DNA of 44,438 bases from an uncultured Balneolaceae bacterium (lineage in GTDB: Bacteria > Bacteroidota > Rhodothermia > Balneolales > Balneolaceae), in contig CALJMB010000343.1 of the NCBI GenBank assembly GCA_937982515.1, positions 1 to 44,438 on the forward strand, written 5' to 3'. The position numbers were made by a program, and so were the translations under genes. Shown piece after piece: positions 17,008 to 26,116 of the stretch; within the stretch, counting starts at the first letter, position 1; every line of letters begins with the position of its first letter. Below the pieces are notes generated by a model. It had not been told where the DNA came from, did no database searches, and saw only the letters and a program-made list of their open reading frames with translations.

Positions 17008-19359
17008 CTACCAGCCAATACGTCCCCTGTCTCTGTCTTGTAATATATCCTCGGGGCCCGCACTATCGGGATCTTCAGGCGTTACAAAACCGGGAGGGGG
17101 GGTAAAGGGTTCGTAGCTCCAGGGTATCTCCGGATTGGCAGTGGCATAATTGATAAAAGTACCGACAATGGGAAGCGCCGAACGGGCTCCCTGCCCGATA
17201 TAAGTATCTTCAGGAAACCTGATTTTATTATCTTCACCACCCACCCATGCGCCCATGGCCAGATTGGGGGTTGTGGCTATAAACCAGTTATCGGAACTGT
17301 TTTGGGTGGTACCCGTTTTTCCGGCGATATCCTGCTGCACGTTGTAGGTGTTCCTCAGGCGTACGCCGGTACCGTGATAGCCCTCTCCGCCGCGTATAAC
17401 CCCCCTCATCATATCGATCATAATATACGCTGTTTCGGGACTGATCACTTCCTGGCGCATTTCAGGGTGGTATTCTTTGATAATATTACCCTCTTTGTCT
17501 TCTATGCGCGTTAAGGCAATAGGCTCGATATGAACGCCCTCATTGGCAAAGGTAGTATAAGCGCTTACCATTTCAAGCAGAGAAGCCTTGGCCGTTCCCA
17601 GGGCTATAGCAGGAAAAGGCTTCACCCCCTCCATATTAATACCGAAGTTCGAGGCCATCTGTATAATTTTACGAGCTGCAGGTTCCAGATCTTCCAGGCT
17701 GGTGGTGTTGGGAGCCCCGGCGATTTCCGGCAGCAGACGAACCGTAACATTATTCAAACTCCGGGCCAGACCCTGTCGTAAAGGAACCATTTCAGGGCCG
17801 GCGGGAACTTGTGGATCTTTAGGTGCCCACGCTCTTCCCTGGCGGTCATAAAATTTGATGGGATATTTTGAAAACTTATGGTATGGTTGGTATCCATTAT
17901 CAATAGCTATAGCATATACAAATGGTTTGAAGGTCGATCCTGTCTGCCGCCTCGATTGATAGACATGATCATACTGCACATTCCCATAATCTGCACCGCC
18001 TACCCAGGCCATGATGTTACCGTTGCTGGGGTCAATGGCAACAAAGCTGGCCTGCAAGCGCGTCTTGACATGCTTTACAGAATCTACATATGCGGAGTCT
18101 GCCATTAAAATGTCAAAGACAACCGATTCCTGATCGGTATTATATTTAGAAAAAGCGTTTTTATACCGGTCGGTTTCTCTGATAAATTGCCGCAGAAAAT
18201 GGGGGTATTTTTTCCATAATCTGTCCATATAGTCTCCTCCCCGTGTTGTCCACTCGTCTTCAAATTTAACTTGAAGCGAAGCCAGATTTTCTCTGACGGC
18301 TCTTTCTGCCGCCTGTTGCAGACGGGAATCGATAGTGGTATAAATAGTCAATCCGTCTGTAAACAGATCGTATCCATTCTCCTCGGCCCAGCCCTGGACC
18401 TGTTTACGGATGTACTCGCCAAAATAACGGCTTTCTCTTCCCGACTTGGAGGGGGGATGATAATTTAACACAATCGGTTCTGAGCGAAGTTTTCTATATA
18501 CTTCATCACTGATAAAATTACGCTCATTCATCAGCGATAACACTATGTTTCTGCGCGCTGTCGCATTTTCAGGGAAAACCCGGGGGTTATATCTCCATAT
18601 TGCATTTAGCGATCCCACAAGAGTAGCCGCCTCAGATACTGTGAGATCTTTAGCGCTTTTACCAAAATGCGTTTGTGCAGCCGATTCAATGCCGAAGGCA
18701 CTATTGGGAAACTCTACAGTATTCAGGTACATCTCCAGAATTTCCCGCTTGGTATATTTCTGCTCAATCTCGATGGCGGTAATCATCTCCCGCAGTTTGC
18801 GAACAACAGAAAACTCTAACCCTATTTCTATTCTGTAAAGATTTCTGGCCAGCTGTTGGGTAATAGTGGATCCACCTTGTACACTACCACGTATTAAATG
18901 GAAGGGAATGGCCAATGTACGTACCATGTCAATACCCCAGTGGTTATAGAAGCGATGATCTTCAGTAGCGACAAGGGCATTTATAACGTGAGGTGAGATA
19001 TTTTCAATGCGTACGTCGGTGCGGTTCTCTGTGTAATATTTATCCAGGATGGCCCCGTCACGGCTTTTTACGAACGTAGCCACGGCTGTTTGTGGATTTT
19101 CTAACCTTTCTGTAGAAGGCAGTCCCTGAAAAAGGAAAATGATAAAACCGATGATTAAAACACATATAACGCCTAAAAATATGAGAGTATAACGAAGAAG
19201 CCTGTTTTTTTCTGCTCTGCGGACCGGTGGGGAAGCAGAGGTTTTTATTCCTGAAGAGGCGGCCCCTGTTCTAGCCTTACGTTCGGCAATTTTTTGCCTT
19301 CTGTACTCCGGATCATTAAAATACCGATCCATTTCGTCATTGTAATTAGAATTGCTCAT
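17008..19359 (-). CDS. class A penicillin-binding protein (PBP1A type)
   Basis: Bifunctional peptidoglycan synthase anchored in the inner membrane. Order in 783 residues: cytoplasmic basic tail (1-53), one membrane helix (about 54-77), GT51 glycosyltransferase domain with ATEDHRFYNHWG (catalytic Glu133) and GGSTITQQLARNLY (162-175), then the transpeptidase domain with STFK (475-478, nucleophile Ser475), SLN (534-536) and KTGT (681-684). A proline-rich C-terminal tail (PPPGFVTPEDPDSAGPE) ends the protein. Domain order and the short tail fit PBP1A; I give no symbol because class A paralogues cannot be told apart here. Its ATG overlaps the stop of the LpxH-like gene by 4 bases (ATGA-type), so translation is probably coupled. 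Confidence 0.95.
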   Translation of the reverse strand: MSNSNYNDEMDRYFNDPEYRRQKIAERKARTGAASSGIKTSASPPVRRAEKNRLLRYTLIFLGVICVLIIGFIIFLFQGLPSTERLENPQTAVATFVKSRDGAILDKYYTENRTDVRIENISPHVINALVATEDHRFYNHWGIDMVRTLAIPFHLIRGSVQGGSTITQQLARNLYRIEIGLEFSVVRKLREMITAIEIEQKYTKREILEMYLNTVEFPNSAFGIESAAQTHFGKSAKDLTVSEAATLVGSLNAIWRYNPRVFPENATARRNIVLSLMNERNFISDEVYRKLRSEPIVLNYHPPSKSGRESRYFGEYIRKQVQGWAEENGYDLFTDGLTIYTTIDSRLQQAAERAVRENLASLQVKFEDEWTTRGGDYMDRLWKKYPHFLRQFIRETDRYKNAFSKYNTDQESVVFDILMADSAYVDSVKHVKTRLQASFVAIDPSNGNIMAWVGGADYGNVQYDHVYQSRRQTGSTFKPFVYAIAIDNGYQPYHKFSKYPIKFYDRQGRAWAPKDPQVPAGPEMVPLRQGLARSLNNVTVRLLPEIAGAPNTTSLEDLEPAARKIIQMASNFGINMEGVKPFPAIALGTAKASLLEMVSAYTTFANEGVHIEPIALTRIEDKEGNIIKEYHPEMRQEVISPETAYIMIDMMRGVIRGGEGYHGTGVRLRNTYNVQQDIAGKTGTTQNSSDNWFIATTPNLAMGAWVGGEDNKIRFPEDTYIGQGARSALPIVGTFINYATANPEIPWSYEPFTPPPGFVTPEDPDSAGPEDILQDRDRGRIGW

Positions 19360-20141
19360 AAAGTCTTTTGTTCGGCATGAAAGGGTTGCAGTTCCCCGCT
19401 TTTATCGCTCCAAACAACGAGTGAAAATTCACCCTTATTGTAAACAGCCAAAGTTTTATGTTTATAGAAGGTACCCAAATTTATAAAGGTTCCGAAGTCA
19501 AAATTCAGAACGCGGGGAAAGTGGTCATGCCCGCATATGATAACGTCCGTTCCTACCAGGTTTAACGTTGTTTTTGCCCATTTGTTCAGCTTTTTTTGAT
19601 CACTTCGGTATTCTTCAAAATAGCGATTTAGCCGTGAAAAATACTTCATCAGAATTAAACCTGTCCGGGGAGGAAGAACTTTCTGATAACATTGAGTAAA
19701 GGTGTTGTTCCGGAGAAACCGATGTAGCCGGGGGCGATGAATTTTTAAATCAGGATCCACGAGCCCGTCGCCATGTAACAGAAGAATCCGTCGGGAATCC
19801 AGTGTGAGTGTTCTGTAGTCATTTTCAATATCAAAGCCGATCTCTTTGAAATAGCCGCGTGTCCAGTTATCATGGTTGCCGGTGATAAACAGGGTGTCCC
19901 CAGTATTTCTATTGTAGGAGCAGAAACGGTTTAACAATCTGTTGCCCAATGAAGGAATAAAAGAGGGATATTCCATCCAGTAGTCGAATAGGTCGCCCAA
20001 AATACATATTTTGTATTTTTCCTGCTCGCAATAGTCGATCAGATGCATCAGCGAAGATTCCAAATGCTTGTTTTCGGCCTCCGAAAATCCTCCCAGATGT
20101 ACGTCAGAAATGAAAAGTAACTTTTGATTCGTGAAAGTCAT
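19356..20141 (-). CDS. lpxH: UDP-2,3-diacylglucosamine diphosphatase-like metallophosphoesterase
   Basis: Calcineurin-type phosphoesterase, 261 residues, likely cleaving UDP-2,3-diacylglucosamine to lipid X in lipid A synthesis at the inner face of the inner membrane. Metal-binding motifs are in order: SDVHLGG (Asp13, His15), GDLFDYW (Asp50, with Asp53), GNHD (88-91), LLHGDG and CGHDH near the C-terminus. The hydrophobic and basic middle (RNNTFTQCYQKVLPPRTGLIL) corresponds to the cap that binds acyl chains. LpxH and the related LpxH2 type are hard to separate by eye, hence moderate confidence in the symbol. The context, between a polyprenyl synthase and PBP1A, supports an envelope role. Confidence 0.8.
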   Translation of the reverse strand: MTFTNQKLLFISDVHLGGFSEAENKHLESSLMHLIDYCEQEKYKICILGDLFDYWMEYPSFIPSLGNRLLNRFCSYNRNTGDTLFITGNHDNWTRGYFKEIGFDIENDYRTLTLDSRRILLLHGDGLVDPDLKIHRPRLHRFLRNNTFTQCYQKVLPPRTGLILMKYFSRLNRYFEEYRSDQKKLNKWAKTTLNLVGTDVIICGHDHFPRVLNFDFGTFINLGTFYKHKTLAVYNKGEFSLVVWSDKSGELQPFHAEQKTL

Positions 20142-20170
20142 CAGATACGCCGAAAGAGTCCCGGGCGTTG

Positions 20171-21190
20171 TTATTTCTTTCGCTTTATGATAAAGTTTAT
20201 CAGTTCTTCAAATGCCTTGCGATCTTCGGTTTCCGGAAGAGCGGATAACGCCTCAATAGCTCTGGATGAGTAAGTGCTCATAATTTTCTGGGCGTAATCC
20301 ATCCCCCCGTTTTCATGAACAAAAGTAACGATCTCTTCCACTTCTGTTGCCTTTTTTGTCCGTTTCCTCATCAGATACCTGATTCGGGTTTTCTCAATGA
20401 CGGAGGCGTTCTCCAGTGCCTTGATGAGAGGAAGTGTTACTTTTCTTTCCTGGATGTCGTTGCGTCTGGGTTTGCCTACGTCATCCATACCATAATCAAA
20501 AAGATCGTCTTTTATCTGAAATGCTATGCCTATCCACTCGCCGATATCATACATCTTCTGGTGTATCTTCTCGTCTTTGGAGGTAGAAATAGCACCGCAT
20601 TCACAGCAGGCGGCAATCAGGCTGGCTGTTTTTTCAGTGATAACTTTAAAATAGTAGTCTTCAGTCATGTTAAAAAGCCGGGCAGCCTTGAACTGACGCA
20701 ACTCGCCTTCGCTCATGCTTTTTACGGCTTTAGACAGAACTTTAAGCAGTTTAAACTCGTTGTAATCCAGCGCAATAAGCAGCCCTTTGGAAAGCAGAAA
20801 ATCGCCAAGCAAGACGCTCACTTTGTTCTTCCAGACTTTATTGATGCTCAGGAAACCCCGGCGGATATCCGCATCGTCCACCACGTCATCGTGGATGAGT
20901 GTAGCCGTGTGAAGCAACTCGATCATGGTAGCGGCTACGTACGTACGCTCGGTAACATTCCCGAACAGGCGGGCAGACATAAAAACCAGTGTTGGGCGTA
21001 TTTCTTTACCCTTTTGACGCAGCAGATACTGAACGATTTTGTCCAGCAAAAACACATCGGTGCGAAGTGCTTCTTTATAAAATGCCCGGAAATCGGCAAG
21101 ATTTTCAGATACCGGGTATGTAATCTCCCGCAGAGTCTTTCGATCTTTCCGTTTGAAGGACGTGGATTTTTCTAGCTGTGTTTCAATCAT
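20171..21190 (-). CDS. trans-polyprenyl diphosphate synthase (menaquinone side-chain type)
   Basis: Condenses isopentenyl diphosphate onto an allylic primer to make a long all-trans polyprenyl diphosphate, probably the menaquinone tail used by complex I. The 339 residues contain KGKEIRP (60-66, substrate binding), the first aspartate-rich motif HDDVVDDADIRRG (100-112) and the second, QIKDDLFDYG (225-234). Small residues near the first motif suit long chains, and the length suits IspB/HepT rather than farnesyl synthase; the chain length itself is not readable. It is the first gene of a minus-strand unit with the LpxH-like gene 29 bases downstream. The start overlaps no other gene and follows a 146-base divergent spacer. 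Confidence 0.9.
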   Translation of the reverse strand: MIETQLEKSTSFKRKDRKTLREITYPVSENLADFRAFYKEALRTDVFLLDKIVQYLLRQKGKEIRPTLVFMSARLFGNVTERTYVAATMIELLHTATLIHDDVVDDADIRRGFLSINKVWKNKVSVLLGDFLLSKGLLIALDYNEFKLLKVLSKAVKSMSEGELRQFKAARLFNMTEDYYFKVITEKTASLIAACCECGAISTSKDEKIHQKMYDIGEWIGIAFQIKDDLFDYGMDDVGKPRRNDIQERKVTLPLIKALENASVIEKTRIRYLMRKRTKKATEVEEIVTFVHENGGMDYAQKIMSTYSSRAIEALSALPETEDRKAFEELINFIIKRKK

Positions 21191-21260
21191 TTACACTTTA
21201 ATCTTCCCGATTAAGTAAAAATTCAAATTTAACAATTATTCAGGTTTTATACTCCTTCTA

Positions 21261-21290
21261 TTTGCACTACCTTTGATTCGGCTAAAATTG
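21261..21290 (+). promoter_or_regulatory. candidate promoter of pgi
   Basis: TTTG (21261-21264), 18 bases, TAAAATTG (21283-21290). This matches -33 TTTG and 7 of 8 positions counted against TAnnTTTG, the Bacteroidota consensus. Predicted start near 21297, about 40 bases before the pgi ATG. Confidence 0.5.
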
Positions 21291-21336
21291 CTTTTATTTT
21301 TAATTTCTTCAAAGAAAATACGCACAGACTACATTT

Positions 21337-22626
21337 ATGATTCAAGTTGATCTTTCAAAGGCGAAACAGTTTATCGGGCAGGAAGAATACGAAAAAGCCT
21401 GCAGGAAGGCTGAAAAGAGCTTTAAGGCCATTCAGGACGGATCGGGGAAAGGGGCGGAGTGGCTGGGATGGAGAAGCCTTTTGGCCAAGCCTGATAATGC
21501 TACTCTGGAGCAACTGGACAACCTGGCTGCAGCGGTGCGTTCTGAGGCTGATGTGTTCATCGTGTGCGGAATCGGCGGTTCTTATTTAGGCGCAAAGGCC
21601 GTGATCGATGCGTTGAAAATAACCTCAGGTTTCAAGCCAACTCCTGAAATAGTTTATGCGGGACATCATATGAGCGGGAGATATTTAGAGAACCTGATTC
21701 ACTATCTTGAAACTCCCAACCCGGATGGTTCAGTTAAAAGTGTCTATATTAATGTGATTTCAAAATCAGGATCTACGCTGGAGACGGCCCTGTCATTCCG
21801 GATTCTGCGTGAATGGATGCACAACCGTTACCCGGAAGAAGCAGCCAGTCGTATTATCTGTACAACCAGTGCCGAGGGCGGGGTGCTCAATGCCTTGATT
21901 GACGAGTACGGGTACATGAAATTCGTCATTCCGGACGATGTGGGAGGAAGGTTTTCTGTACTGACGCCTGTTGGCCTTTTGCCTATTGCAGTATCCGGTG
22001 TTGACATACAAACCCTGTTATATGGAGCAGTTTCTAAATATGAGAGCCTGGAACAGAATCCCAGCCCGGCTGTAAACTATGCTGCTGTCAAATATGCTTT
22101 GTTTGAAATGGGCAAGGTCATTGATGTATTCGCCACCTTTGAACCCGAATTGCATGCGCTGGGCGGTTGGCTGCAGCAACTTTTTGGAGAAAGCGAAGGC
22201 AAGGAGGGCAAAGGTATGTTTCCGGCCACTGCAATCTATTCAACAGATTTGCACAGTTTGGGCCAGCTGATACAAGACGGCGAGCGCAACCTGATGGAGA
22301 CATTTATTAGACTGGAGAATAGCGATTCCAGCCTGTTTGTACAAGAGCTGGAAGGAAACTACGATAATCTGAACTATCTTTCCGGCAAGTCCTTTCACGA
22401 GATTAACTCCAAGGCTTTTGAAGGAACTCTGAAGGCTCACGTTGAAGGTGGAGTGCCCAGCGTGGTAGTTTCCATAGAAAGGCTGGATGCCCGGCATATT
22501 GGAGAATTCATCTATTTTTACGAGTTGGTTACAGGTATTTATTGCTACTGTCTGGATGTAAATCCTTTTAATCAACCGGGAGTTGAAGCCTACAAAAAAG
22601 CAATGTACGAACTGTTGGGTAAGTGA
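21337..22626 (+). CDS. pgi: glucose-6-phosphate isomerase
   Basis: Cytoplasmic glycolytic enzyme interconverting glucose 6-phosphate and fructose 6-phosphate. At 429 residues it is of the shorter Bacillus/Clostridium-like type, not the roughly 550-residue enterobacterial type. Visible motifs: GGSYLGAKA (80-88), the phosphate-binding SKSGSTLET (142-150), DVGGRFSVLTPVG (about 201-213) and the C-terminal signature NPFNQPGVEAYKKAM carrying the ring-opening lysine. It is transcribed away from the polyprenyl synthase and followed by a deoxynucleoside kinase gene 70 bases later, perhaps in one transcript. Confidence 0.96.
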   Translation: MIQVDLSKAKQFIGQEEYEKACRKAEKSFKAIQDGSGKGAEWLGWRSLLAKPDNATLEQLDNLAAAVRSEADVFIVCGIGGSYLGAKAVIDALKITSGFKPTPEIVYAGHHMSGRYLENLIHYLETPNPDGSVKSVYINVISKSGSTLETALSFRILREWMHNRYPEEAASRIICTTSAEGGVLNALIDEYGYMKFVIPDDVGGRFSVLTPVGLLPIAVSGVDIQTLLYGAVSKYESLEQNPSPAVNYAAVKYALFEMGKVIDVFATFEPELHALGGWLQQLFGESEGKEGKGMFPATAIYSTDLHSLGQLIQDGERNLMETFIRLENSDSSLFVQELEGNYDNLNYLSGKSFHEINSKAFEGTLKAHVEGGVPSVVVSIERLDARHIGEFIYFYELVTGIYCYCLDVNPFNQPGVEAYKKAMYELLGK

Positions 22627-22696
22627 ATACGCAATACGTGATAAATAAGCGGGGGCATCCCAGTCAACAAATCAGCCAATTATCAAATCTACAGAT

Positions 22697-23335
22697 ATGA
22701 AGCGGGAACAGCGAGGTGACAAGTTTGTGGCTATCGCGGGAAATATAGGTGCAGGAAAGTCTTCCCTGACAGCCTTGTTGGCTAAACATTTTGGGTGGAA
22801 AGCCTTTTATGAATCCGTTGACAACAACCCGTATCTGGCAGATTTTTATGACGATATGCGGCGATGGAGCTTTAACTTGCAGATCTATTTTTTATCCAGT
22901 CGGTTTCGGCATCATAAATCTATGGTAGAACAAAAGGGGAGTATCATTCAGGACAGGACTATTTATGAAGATGTAGAGATATTTGCCAAGAACCTGCATG
23001 ATATGGGCTTGATGAGCGACCGGGATTTTGCAAACTACGAGGCTTTATATAAAGAGATGGCTCAATTTCTCAGGCCGCCGGACCTGCTTATTTATCTCCG
23101 GGCTCAGGTACCTACACTGGTCAGACAAATTCAGCAACGCGGGCGGGCATATGAGACCACAATTCGCATCGAATATTTAGAGCGATTAAATCGTTTATAT
23201 GAAAACTGGATCCAGGAGTATCCGCACGAGAAACTGATAATAGATACTGATGATCTTGACTTCGTGAACAACCAGGAGGATCTGGGTCGGGTCATTGAAT
23301 TGATTGAACAGCGTTTATTTGGGTTGTTTAATTGA
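22697..23335 (+). CDS. deoxynucleoside kinase (DNK family)
   Basis: Phosphorylates deoxynucleosides with ATP in the salvage pathway. In 212 residues: P-loop GNIGAGKSS (15-23), the base-recognising helix around WSFNLQIYFLSSRF (57-70), DRTIYED (86-92; Asp-Arg-Ser/Thr motif with the catalytic acid region) and a lid with arginines (QQRGRAYE). The match is to the dCK/dGK/thymidine-kinase-2-like family, also found in Bacteroidota and Firmicutes as Dgk/Dck. Which base is preferred cannot be told. It stands between pgi and the ribosomal/fatty-acid cluster. Confidence 0.88.
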   Translation: MKREQRGDKFVAIAGNIGAGKSSLTALLAKHFGWKAFYESVDNNPYLADFYDDMRRWSFNLQIYFLSSRFRHHKSMVEQKGSIIQDRTIYEDVEIFAKNLHDMGLMSDRDFANYEALYKEMAQFLRPPDLLIYLRAQVPTLVRQIQQRGRAYETTIRIEYLERLNRLYENWIQEYPHEKLIIDTDDLDFVNNQEDLGRVIELIEQRLFGLFN

Positions 23336-23381
23336 TTGCAGGTCAACCTAATAATTCATAAATTTGCAGGCTGTTACCGAT

Positions 23382-23897
23382 ATGTCAAAATTAGTGTTTC
23401 ATATTGTCGAGATTCCGGAGGGTCAGAGCCGGCGTAAACTGAATTTAAAAGACAGTGATCTCGATCTTTCTCCCTACGGATTTAAGGGGGGAGAAATTGA
23501 GTTGGAATTCTACCGAACGCAACATTTTATTCGGGTGGATTTCATAATACACGTTGGCGTTGAGCTACAATGCGACCGTTCGTTAGAAATGTTTATCTAC
23601 TCTATCGAATCCGAATACCAAGTGGTATTCAAGGTAGATGTGGAAGAAGAAACAGAAGATGAAAACGGGGCCGTACGCAGGTTCGACTTTTCTTCTAACA
23701 CATTAAGCATTGAAGAAGAAGTCCGGGACACCATTATGTTAAATATTCCCATGCAGGTTTTGCATCCTCGGTTTTTGGATGAAAAAGGAAATCCAAAAGC
23801 TTTTCAGGCCAAAACATTTGGAGAATCAGGTGAGAACACAGAAAGTAATGACGAAATTGACCCTCGCTGGGAAGATTTAAAGAAACTTAAGAATTAA
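23382..23897 (+). CDS. DUF177 (YceD-like) protein
   Basis: A 171-residue protein, recognised mainly by position directly before rpmF and by the acidic centre. YceD proteins share a C-x(n)-C region; here there is a single Cys in LQCDRSLEMF (about 66-75), where the family has CDRCL-type sequence, followed by the acidic VDVEEETED. In E. coli and plants, YceD/DUF177 is linked to 23S rRNA accumulation and large-subunit assembly. I chose the ATG at 23382; an in-frame TTG at 23364 would add six residues but begins in an untypical leader. It is followed by rpmF after 24 bases. Confidence 0.8.
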   Translation: MSKLVFHIVEIPEGQSRRKLNLKDSDLDLSPYGFKGGEIELEFYRTQHFIRVDFIIHVGVELQCDRSLEMFIYSIESEYQVVFKVDVEEETEDENGAVRRFDFSSNTLSIEEEVRDTIMLNIPMQVLHPRFLDEKGNPKAFQAKTFGESGENTESNDEIDPRWEDLKKLKN

Positions 23898-23921
23898 ACA
23901 GAAACTACTACGATTAATTAA

Positions 23922-24101
23922 ATGGCACATCCAAAACGTAAAACTTCAAAATCACGCAGAAATAAACGCCGCTCACACCATGGTCTGGAGGAGCCTGTTT
24001 TAGCTGAGTGCCCGAACTGTGGCGCTTTACATCGCTACCATCACGTCTGCAAGGAGTGCGGTCATTACAGGGGCCGCCAGGTTTTGAACGTAAGCAAGTA
24101 A
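23922..24101 (+). CDS. rpmF: 50S ribosomal protein L32
   Basis: Translated by eye: 59 residues starting MAHPKRKTSKSRRNKRRSHH (20 shown) and ending NVSK. It has the conserved basic N-terminus and a zinc ribbon made of CPNCG (Cys30, Cys33) and CKECG (Cys43, Cys46), with all four ligands present, as in zinc-containing C+ L32. The first residues AHPKRKTSKSRR are the L32 signature. Its location between the DUF177 gene and plsX is the classical order. The plsX ATG follows after 21 bases, so translation of the cluster is tight. Confidence 0.97.
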   Translation: MAHPKRKTSKSRRNKRRSHHGLEEPVLAECPNCGALHRYHHVCKECGHYRGRQVLNVSK

Positions 24102-24122
24102 AGTTAGCTTAAATTCTCATCC

Positions 24123-25106
24123 ATGATTATTGCTGTTGATGCCGTTGGTGGCGATCATTATCCCAAAAGTCCTGTTCAGGGAGCCGTAGAGGCTATTCTG
24201 GAGCACGAACTACTTCAGGTAATCCTGGTTGGCCCTGAAGATTTAATAAGAAATGAACTGGATGAATATGAGTATGATTCCAGCCGAATCCTGATTCACA
24301 ATGCACCTCAGATTATCGGGATGAATGAATCTCCCGCCCAGGCTGTGAAGGCAAAACGTGAGTCTTCTATCGTTATGGGACTGGGATTACAAAAAGCAGG
24401 CAAATGTGATGGTTTTATAAGTGCCGGAAATACAGGTGCTTTATTGGCGGCGTCAACACTTCTTTTGGGAAAACTAAAGGGCGTCACACGGCCTACAATA
24501 GCAGCGACTTATCCTACCATTAAGGGATTCAGGCTCCTGGTTGATGCAGGTGCCAATCTGGAAATCCGCCCGGAAATGTTTGTTCAGTTTGCCCAAATGG
24601 CATGTATTTATATTGAAGAAGTGATGGGTGTACAGAATCCAAAGATTGGATTACTAAATGTGGGTGAAGAAGAAAAAAAAGGTACTGATGAAGTCCGTGA
24701 GGCTCACGCCATTTTGAAATCTCTTCCCAATTTTGTCGGTAATCTGGAAGGCGGAGATATCTTAATGGCTAAAGCCGATGTATATGTTTCGGATGGATTC
24801 GTGGGAAATTTATTGTTGAAGCTGGGTGAGTCATTTCCGAATGCGATAGAACAGCTTGTAGGGGCCACTATTAAGAAAATGAACTTATCCGCAGAAGAAG
24901 CTCATACGGTTGTACATGTGCTTAAAGCTTCTCTGGCTCCATTCAATTATGAGTTTGTAGGTGGTGTTCCTTTTTTAGGGGTGAACGGCGTTAGCATGGT
25001 AGGCCATGGGGGAAGTTCTCCGCGGGCTATTAAAAACATGATCTTAAATGCCGTAAAGTGTGTTGAAAATAGCATTAATGAAAAAATTATTGCATCTCTA
25101 AATTAA
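24123..25106 (+). CDS. plsX: phosphate acyltransferase PlsX
   Basis: Converts acyl-ACP to acyl-phosphate, the donor for PlsY in phospholipid synthesis; peripheral on the inner membrane. The 327 residues begin with IAVDAVGGDHYPK (family: DAMGGD-P), then SAGNTGALLA (about 100-109), GLLNVGEEEKKGT (about 178-190) and the late GGVPFLGVNGVSMVGHGGS. Length is typical. The alanine-valine pair in DAVGG, where most homologues have DAMGG, is a minor variation. It is the third gene in the cluster; fabH follows after 14 bases. Confidence 0.96.
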   Translation: MIIAVDAVGGDHYPKSPVQGAVEAILEHELLQVILVGPEDLIRNELDEYEYDSSRILIHNAPQIIGMNESPAQAVKAKRESSIVMGLGLQKAGKCDGFISAGNTGALLAASTLLLGKLKGVTRPTIAATYPTIKGFRLLVDAGANLEIRPEMFVQFAQMACIYIEEVMGVQNPKIGLLNVGEEEKKGTDEVREAHAILKSLPNFVGNLEGGDILMAKADVYVSDGFVGNLLLKLGESFPNAIEQLVGATIKKMNLSAEEAHTVVHVLKASLAPFNYEFVGGVPFLGVNGVSMVGHGGSSPRAIKNMILNAVKCVENSINEKIIASLN

Positions 25107-25120
25107 TTAAAATTTTATAC

Positions 25121-26116
25121 ATGGCGGAAATCAGACGTGCTAAAATAACTGCAGTGGGGCACTACTTACCTGAAAGCAGATTGACCAATCATGACCTTGA
25201 AAAAATGGTCGAAACCAATGACGAATGGATACAGACGCGGACGGGAATTAAAGAACGGAGGATACTTAAAGATAAAGATAAGGCAACGGCTTTTATGGGG
25301 GCCGAAGCAGCCAGGGAAGCATTGGAACAGCGCGGCGTTTCCTCCGATGAAGTGGACGTCATTATCGTTGCAACCGTAACACCGGATTATATTTTTCCCG
25401 CTACAGCCTGCCTCATCCAGGAAAAAATCGGAGCTTCTAATGCATTCGGGTTTGACTTGTCAGCAGCTTGTTCCGGTTTCTTATACGCGCTTAGTACAGG
25501 TGCCGGTTTCATAGAATCTGGTCGTGCCCAAAAAGTGCTGGTTATCGGAGCTGACAAAATGAGCGCCATTGTAGATTTTACAGACCGCACTACTTGTATT
25601 TTATTCGGCGACGGCGCCGGAGCTGTCTTACTTGAAGCATCAGATGACGAGACAGGCATTATAGATTATATTCACCGTAGTGAGGGTGATACGGCCTGCG
25701 CATTATACCAGCCTGCGGGAGGAAGTCTGAATCCCGCTACGGAAGAAACGGTGGCTAATCGGCAGCACTATATAAAACAAGACGGAAGGGCCGTGTTTAA
25801 AAAAGCGACAATGGGTATGGCCGATGTTTCGCGTGAAATTATGGAGCGAAATAATCTGGATGCAGATGATGTGGCATGGCTGGTGCCTCACCAGGCAAAC
25901 TTGCGTATCATCGATGCAACAGCAAACCGAATGGGGCTGAGCACTGATAAAGTTATGATTAACATAGATAAATACGGAAATACTACCGCAGCTACCATTC
26001 CGCTGTGTTTATATGATTGGAAAGATAAGCTGAACTACGGCGATAACTTAGTGCTTGCCGCCTTTGGTGGAGGATTTACCTGGGGCGCCACCTACCTCAA
26101 GTGGGGGATGAGATAA
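25121..26116 (+). CDS. fabH: beta-ketoacyl-ACP synthase III
   Basis: Starts fatty-acid synthesis by condensing acetyl-CoA or a branched acyl-CoA with malonyl-ACP. The Cys-His-Asn triad is complete in 331 residues: AACSG (Cys117), VPHQAN (His257) and YGNTTAA (Asn287). NDEWIQTRTGI (33-43) forms part of the dimer and CoA pocket. Branched-chain preference is common in this phylum but not readable here. Its stop overlaps the fabD start by one base (TAATG). Confidence 0.97.
   Translation: MAEIRRAKITAVGHYLPESRLTNHDLEKMVETNDEWIQTRTGIKERRILKDKDKATAFMGAEAAREALEQRGVSSDEVDVIIVATVTPDYIFPATACLIQEKIGASNAFGFDLSAACSGFLYALSTGAGFIESGRAQKVLVIGADKMSAIVDFTDRTTCILFGDGAGAVLLEASDDETGIIDYIHRSEGDTACALYQPAGGSLNPATEETVANRQHYIKQDGRAVFKKATMGMADVSREIMERNNLDADDVAWLVPHQANLRIIDATANRMGLSTDKVMINIDKYGNTTAATIPLCLYDWKDKLNYGDNLVLAAFGGGFTWGATYLKWGMR

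Noticed and set aside
20315..21175. A 286-residue plus-strand frame opposite the polyprenyl synthase gene
   Set aside because: Antisense shadow; the minus-strand protein has both aspartate-rich motifs.
23364..23381. TTG start of the DUF177 gene
   Set aside because: It adds six untypical residues; the ATG at 23382 is preferred.
26101..26115. GTG start of fabD
   Set aside because: It adds only residues from the end of fabH; the ATG at 26116 overlaps the fabH stop in the usual coupled TAATG form.
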